A program made the translations under genes and the position numbers. Source: Erysipelotrichia bacterium (lineage in GTDB: Bacteria; Bacillota_I; Bacilli_A; Erysipelotrichales; Erysipelotrichaceae). From it: a stretch of 16,769 bases of DNA. Location: the NCBI GenBank assembly GCA_009929095.1, contig SABF01000011.1, positions 1 to 16,769 of the forward strand, read 5' to 3'. The stretch's first letter is position 1. Each line of letters begins with the position of its first letter. The notes under the pieces are model-generated. The model did no database searches. It saw only the letters and a list, made by a program, of their open reading frames with translations, and was not told the origin of the DNA. Positions 15,270-16,769 of this stretch are shown piece after piece.

Positions 15270-16515
15270 TCAGACTGCTTATGACATCTGCTGTTCCTTT
15301 GCACATGTAGCGGATTCGTTCCTTCACACGGCGCATGCCGACATGATTGGATTCATTGATCGGCGGATCATCCGGGTTGAATCCAACTCCATCATCTTTC
15401 ACTGCAATGAGAAATTCATGTTTCGTTTCACTGGATGTGATCTCAGCTGTGCCGCCATTTTCCCTTTTCTTAATACCGTGGTTGGCTGCATTCTCAACAA
15501 GCGGCTGAATGATCATAGGCAGAACCTCAAAATCAACTGCTTTATAATACTGCAATACTTTCATTTCATCGCCGGATCGCATATGTTCCGGATTCAGATA
15601 GCTGCCGATGATTTCAAATTCTTTGCTGAAAGGAACCATCCTGGTATCTCCAAGCGCTAATACATTGACCCGAAGGTAAGTGAAAAACTGATCCACTGCT
15701 GTCTTTGCCTGCTTGAGATCTTTTTGTATCAGACAGTAAATTGCATTCAGACTTTTAAAGAGAAAATGAGGCTGCACCTTAGATATAATCATGCGATTCT
15801 GCAGATCATGAAGTTCAATATCCTGTTTATGCAGACATTCATAGTTTTCTCTGCATTTTCTAGCATAATTCGCTTCAGCCACTACTGCAAGCAGAGTTGC
15901 CGCGATTGCGGACGCAGCATTTGACAGAGAGAATCTATATATTGGCGTTTGAATCAATAGTGCAGCGAGCGGAAGGAAGGCATAGATCAAGCACATAATT
16001 AACATTGATCTGCTGAGACTGCTCCGCTTCTCAACAATTTGCCGTATATCTATCAATAGAATTGTCAGACCGATCACAGACGTCAGCCAGTATAGAGAAG
16101 TGCGATGGTAGAAATTCTCCGCATCAAAGAAATATATCAAATTGGCAAATTGCAGTATGACAATCAGAATCACGCCAAGAATGCCTGTTCCAATTGCCGC
16201 TTTCTTCCTTGTCCCGTGCGATTCAGTCAGGTGGTCAATAAAATCGGTAAACAGTATGAGCATGGCATAATTGCACTCAAACAAAATAAAGTTTGAAATA
16301 CGAACTAACCACCAACTCAGATAAGTATCTGCACCTCTCAGGTACCAAGCCACTGCATCTGACAGCAGAAGTACAGTATTGCACATAAGCATCTTTATCA
16401 CTGTTTGGCTATTCTCACCATCATCATTGGAAAGAAGGAGCACCGAAGAATACAGTGTCCAAAGCACTGCCGTGGTCAATTCCACTGAGATGTATATCGG
16501 CCGCAGATCAAACAT
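14995..16515 (-). CDS. LytS-like 7-TM sensor histidine kinase, 3' end lost and read through into a GNAT remnant
   Basis: Residues 9-213 hold about seven membrane segments, a 7-TM sensor module. The kinase core follows: KVQPHFLFKSLNAIY with phospho-acceptor H250, the N-box PLVENAANHGI (about 339-348), the G1 box KDDGVGF (373-379) and the G2 region NHVGMRRVKER (390-400). Homology stops at about residue 414 (base 15274); the usual closing G-x-G-T-x-V strand is absent. The last ~92 residues come from translating the acetyltransferase remnant, mostly in the wrong frame. Odd residues inside the core: K254 where the family has Asn (F-N-S-L), S314 where Phe is usual after the Arg of the Y-L-x-x-E-x-x-R-F motif, and R395/R396 in place of the usual Asn. 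An AAAGGAG site 11 bases before the ATG at 16515 supports the start. It follows the response regulator by 22 bases and was probably its partner; it may be nonfunctional. Confidence 0.85.
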   Translation of the reverse strand: MFDLRPIYISVELTTAVLWTLYSSVLLLSNDDGENSQTVIKMLMCNTVLLLSDAVAWYLRGADTYLSWWLVRISNFILFECNYAMLILFTDFIDHLTESHGTRKKAAIGTGILGVILIVILQFANLIYFFDAENFYHRTSLYWLTSVIGLTILLIDIRQIVEKRSSLSRSMLIMCLIYAFLPLAALLIQTPIYRFSLSNAASAIAATLLAVVAEANYARKCRENYECLHKQDIELHDLQNRMIISKVQPHFLFKSLNAIYCLIQKDLKQAKTAVDQFFTYLRVNVLALGDTRMVPFSKEFEIIGSYLNPEHMRSGDEMKVLQYYKAVDFEVLPMIIQPLVENAANHGIKKRENGGTAEITSSETKHEFLIAVKDDGVGFNPDDPPINESNHVGMRRVKERIRYMCKGTADVISSLKRLSNRQAEDGNFVAEVHHASSFECHAQTDQRVDCDRQASLLWTALLLKHHCVLSKGPGAALMEYAMKQFENLPLYLENSTSMRNNAFYNK

Positions 16516-16537
16516 ATTCAGGTGTGCTCCTTTCTTT

Positions 16538-16769
16538 TCAGCGCAGATTGGCTGCCGTTGATTCAGCCCAGTTGTACTGACTCATATATTCACCGTGAAA
16601 CAGGTGCTCCGCTTCTGCTTTGCCTGCTAAATAATCATAGTAATCACATTGTACATTCTGCAGCGCAAGACCGATTGACCCATGCTGGTGGTGAACTAGA
16701 TGAGCACATCCAAGTTCTTCAAGAGAGTGATTCAGATCTGCTTTAAGATTTTTCAGATAGGATATATAG
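16538..16769 (-). CDS. C-terminal end of a response regulator with SARP/BTAD-like output domain (5' truncated by window edge)
   Basis: An open minus-strand frame of 76 residues running off the window end, with no start codon inside it. It reads YLKNLKADLNHSLEELGC, then CDYYDYLAGK and HGEYMSQYNWAE before the stop at 16538-16540. The HGEYMSQY-x-WAE ending is typical of Firmicute two-component regulators that carry an OmpR-like DNA-binding plus BTAD-type module and are paired with LytS-like kinases. The receiver and most of the DNA-binding domain lie outside the window. The kinase gene starts 22 bases downstream on the same strand, so the two were one operon. Target genes are unknown; the GGDEF protein downstream is a plausible output partner by position only. 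Confidence 0.8.
   Translation of the reverse strand, partial: YISYLKNLKADLNHSLEELGCAHLVHHQHGSIGLALQNVQCDYYDYLAGKAEAEHLFHGEYMSQYNWAESTAANLR

Overview
The window looks like chromosomal DNA from an anaerobic, low-to-moderate G+C Firmicute. Erysipelotrichia or a related gut lineage is the best guess. The reasons are an oxygen-sensitive class III ribonucleotide reductase, Gram-positive surface proteins (lipobox, S-layer-like repeats, glycerophosphodiesterases with a Firmicute-type membrane domain), AGGAGG-like ribosome binding sites, and a response regulator/LytS-kinase pair of a type common in Erysipelotrichia and Lachnospirales. This assignment is inference from gene content. No rRNA, tRNA, CRISPR array or intact insertion sequence was seen.

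Layout. (1) 1-463: the 3' end of a secreted cell-wall hydrolase, then a strong hairpin. (2) 480-4130, minus strand: a two-gene anaerobic dNTP-synthesis operon. Its first gene fuses a MarR-type DNA-binding domain to the NrdG radical-SAM activase. Its second fuses NrdD to a C-terminal glutaredoxin/thioredoxin-like domain with a CPNC motif. A good sigma-A-type promoter with overlapping inverted and direct repeats lies inside the longest reading frame of the first gene, so the real start is residue 32 of that frame. (3) 4122-4751: no recognisable gene. (4) 4752-8559: a phosphodiester-cleaving group: a membrane-anchored glycerophosphodiester phosphodiesterase on plus, facing an overlapping minus pair (a second such enzyme and an alkaline-phosphatase-superfamily phosphodiesterase). 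(5) 8629-11923, minus: a small nucleotidyltransferase-fold protein and a large M13 metallopeptidase lipoprotein with two S-layer-homology-like repeats. (6) 11924-12824: a gap holding the decayed remains of a nitroreductase gene. (7) 12825-13790: a solitary type IV pilin-like protein and its terminator. (8) 13785-16769, minus: a signalling cluster in transcription order: end of a response regulator, LytS-like 7-TM histidine kinase, remnant of a GNAT acetyltransferase, and a membrane GGDEF protein.

The most notable points are the regulator-activase and reductase-reductant fusions, which pack the anaerobic RNR system into two polypeptides with an apparently self-contained switch, and the damaged kinase locus. 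There the kinase's 3' end has been lost and joined to a twice-frameshifted acetyltransferase remnant, so the last ~92 residues of the open frame are not kinase sequence. All family assignments come from reading motifs by eye; no database search was possible.
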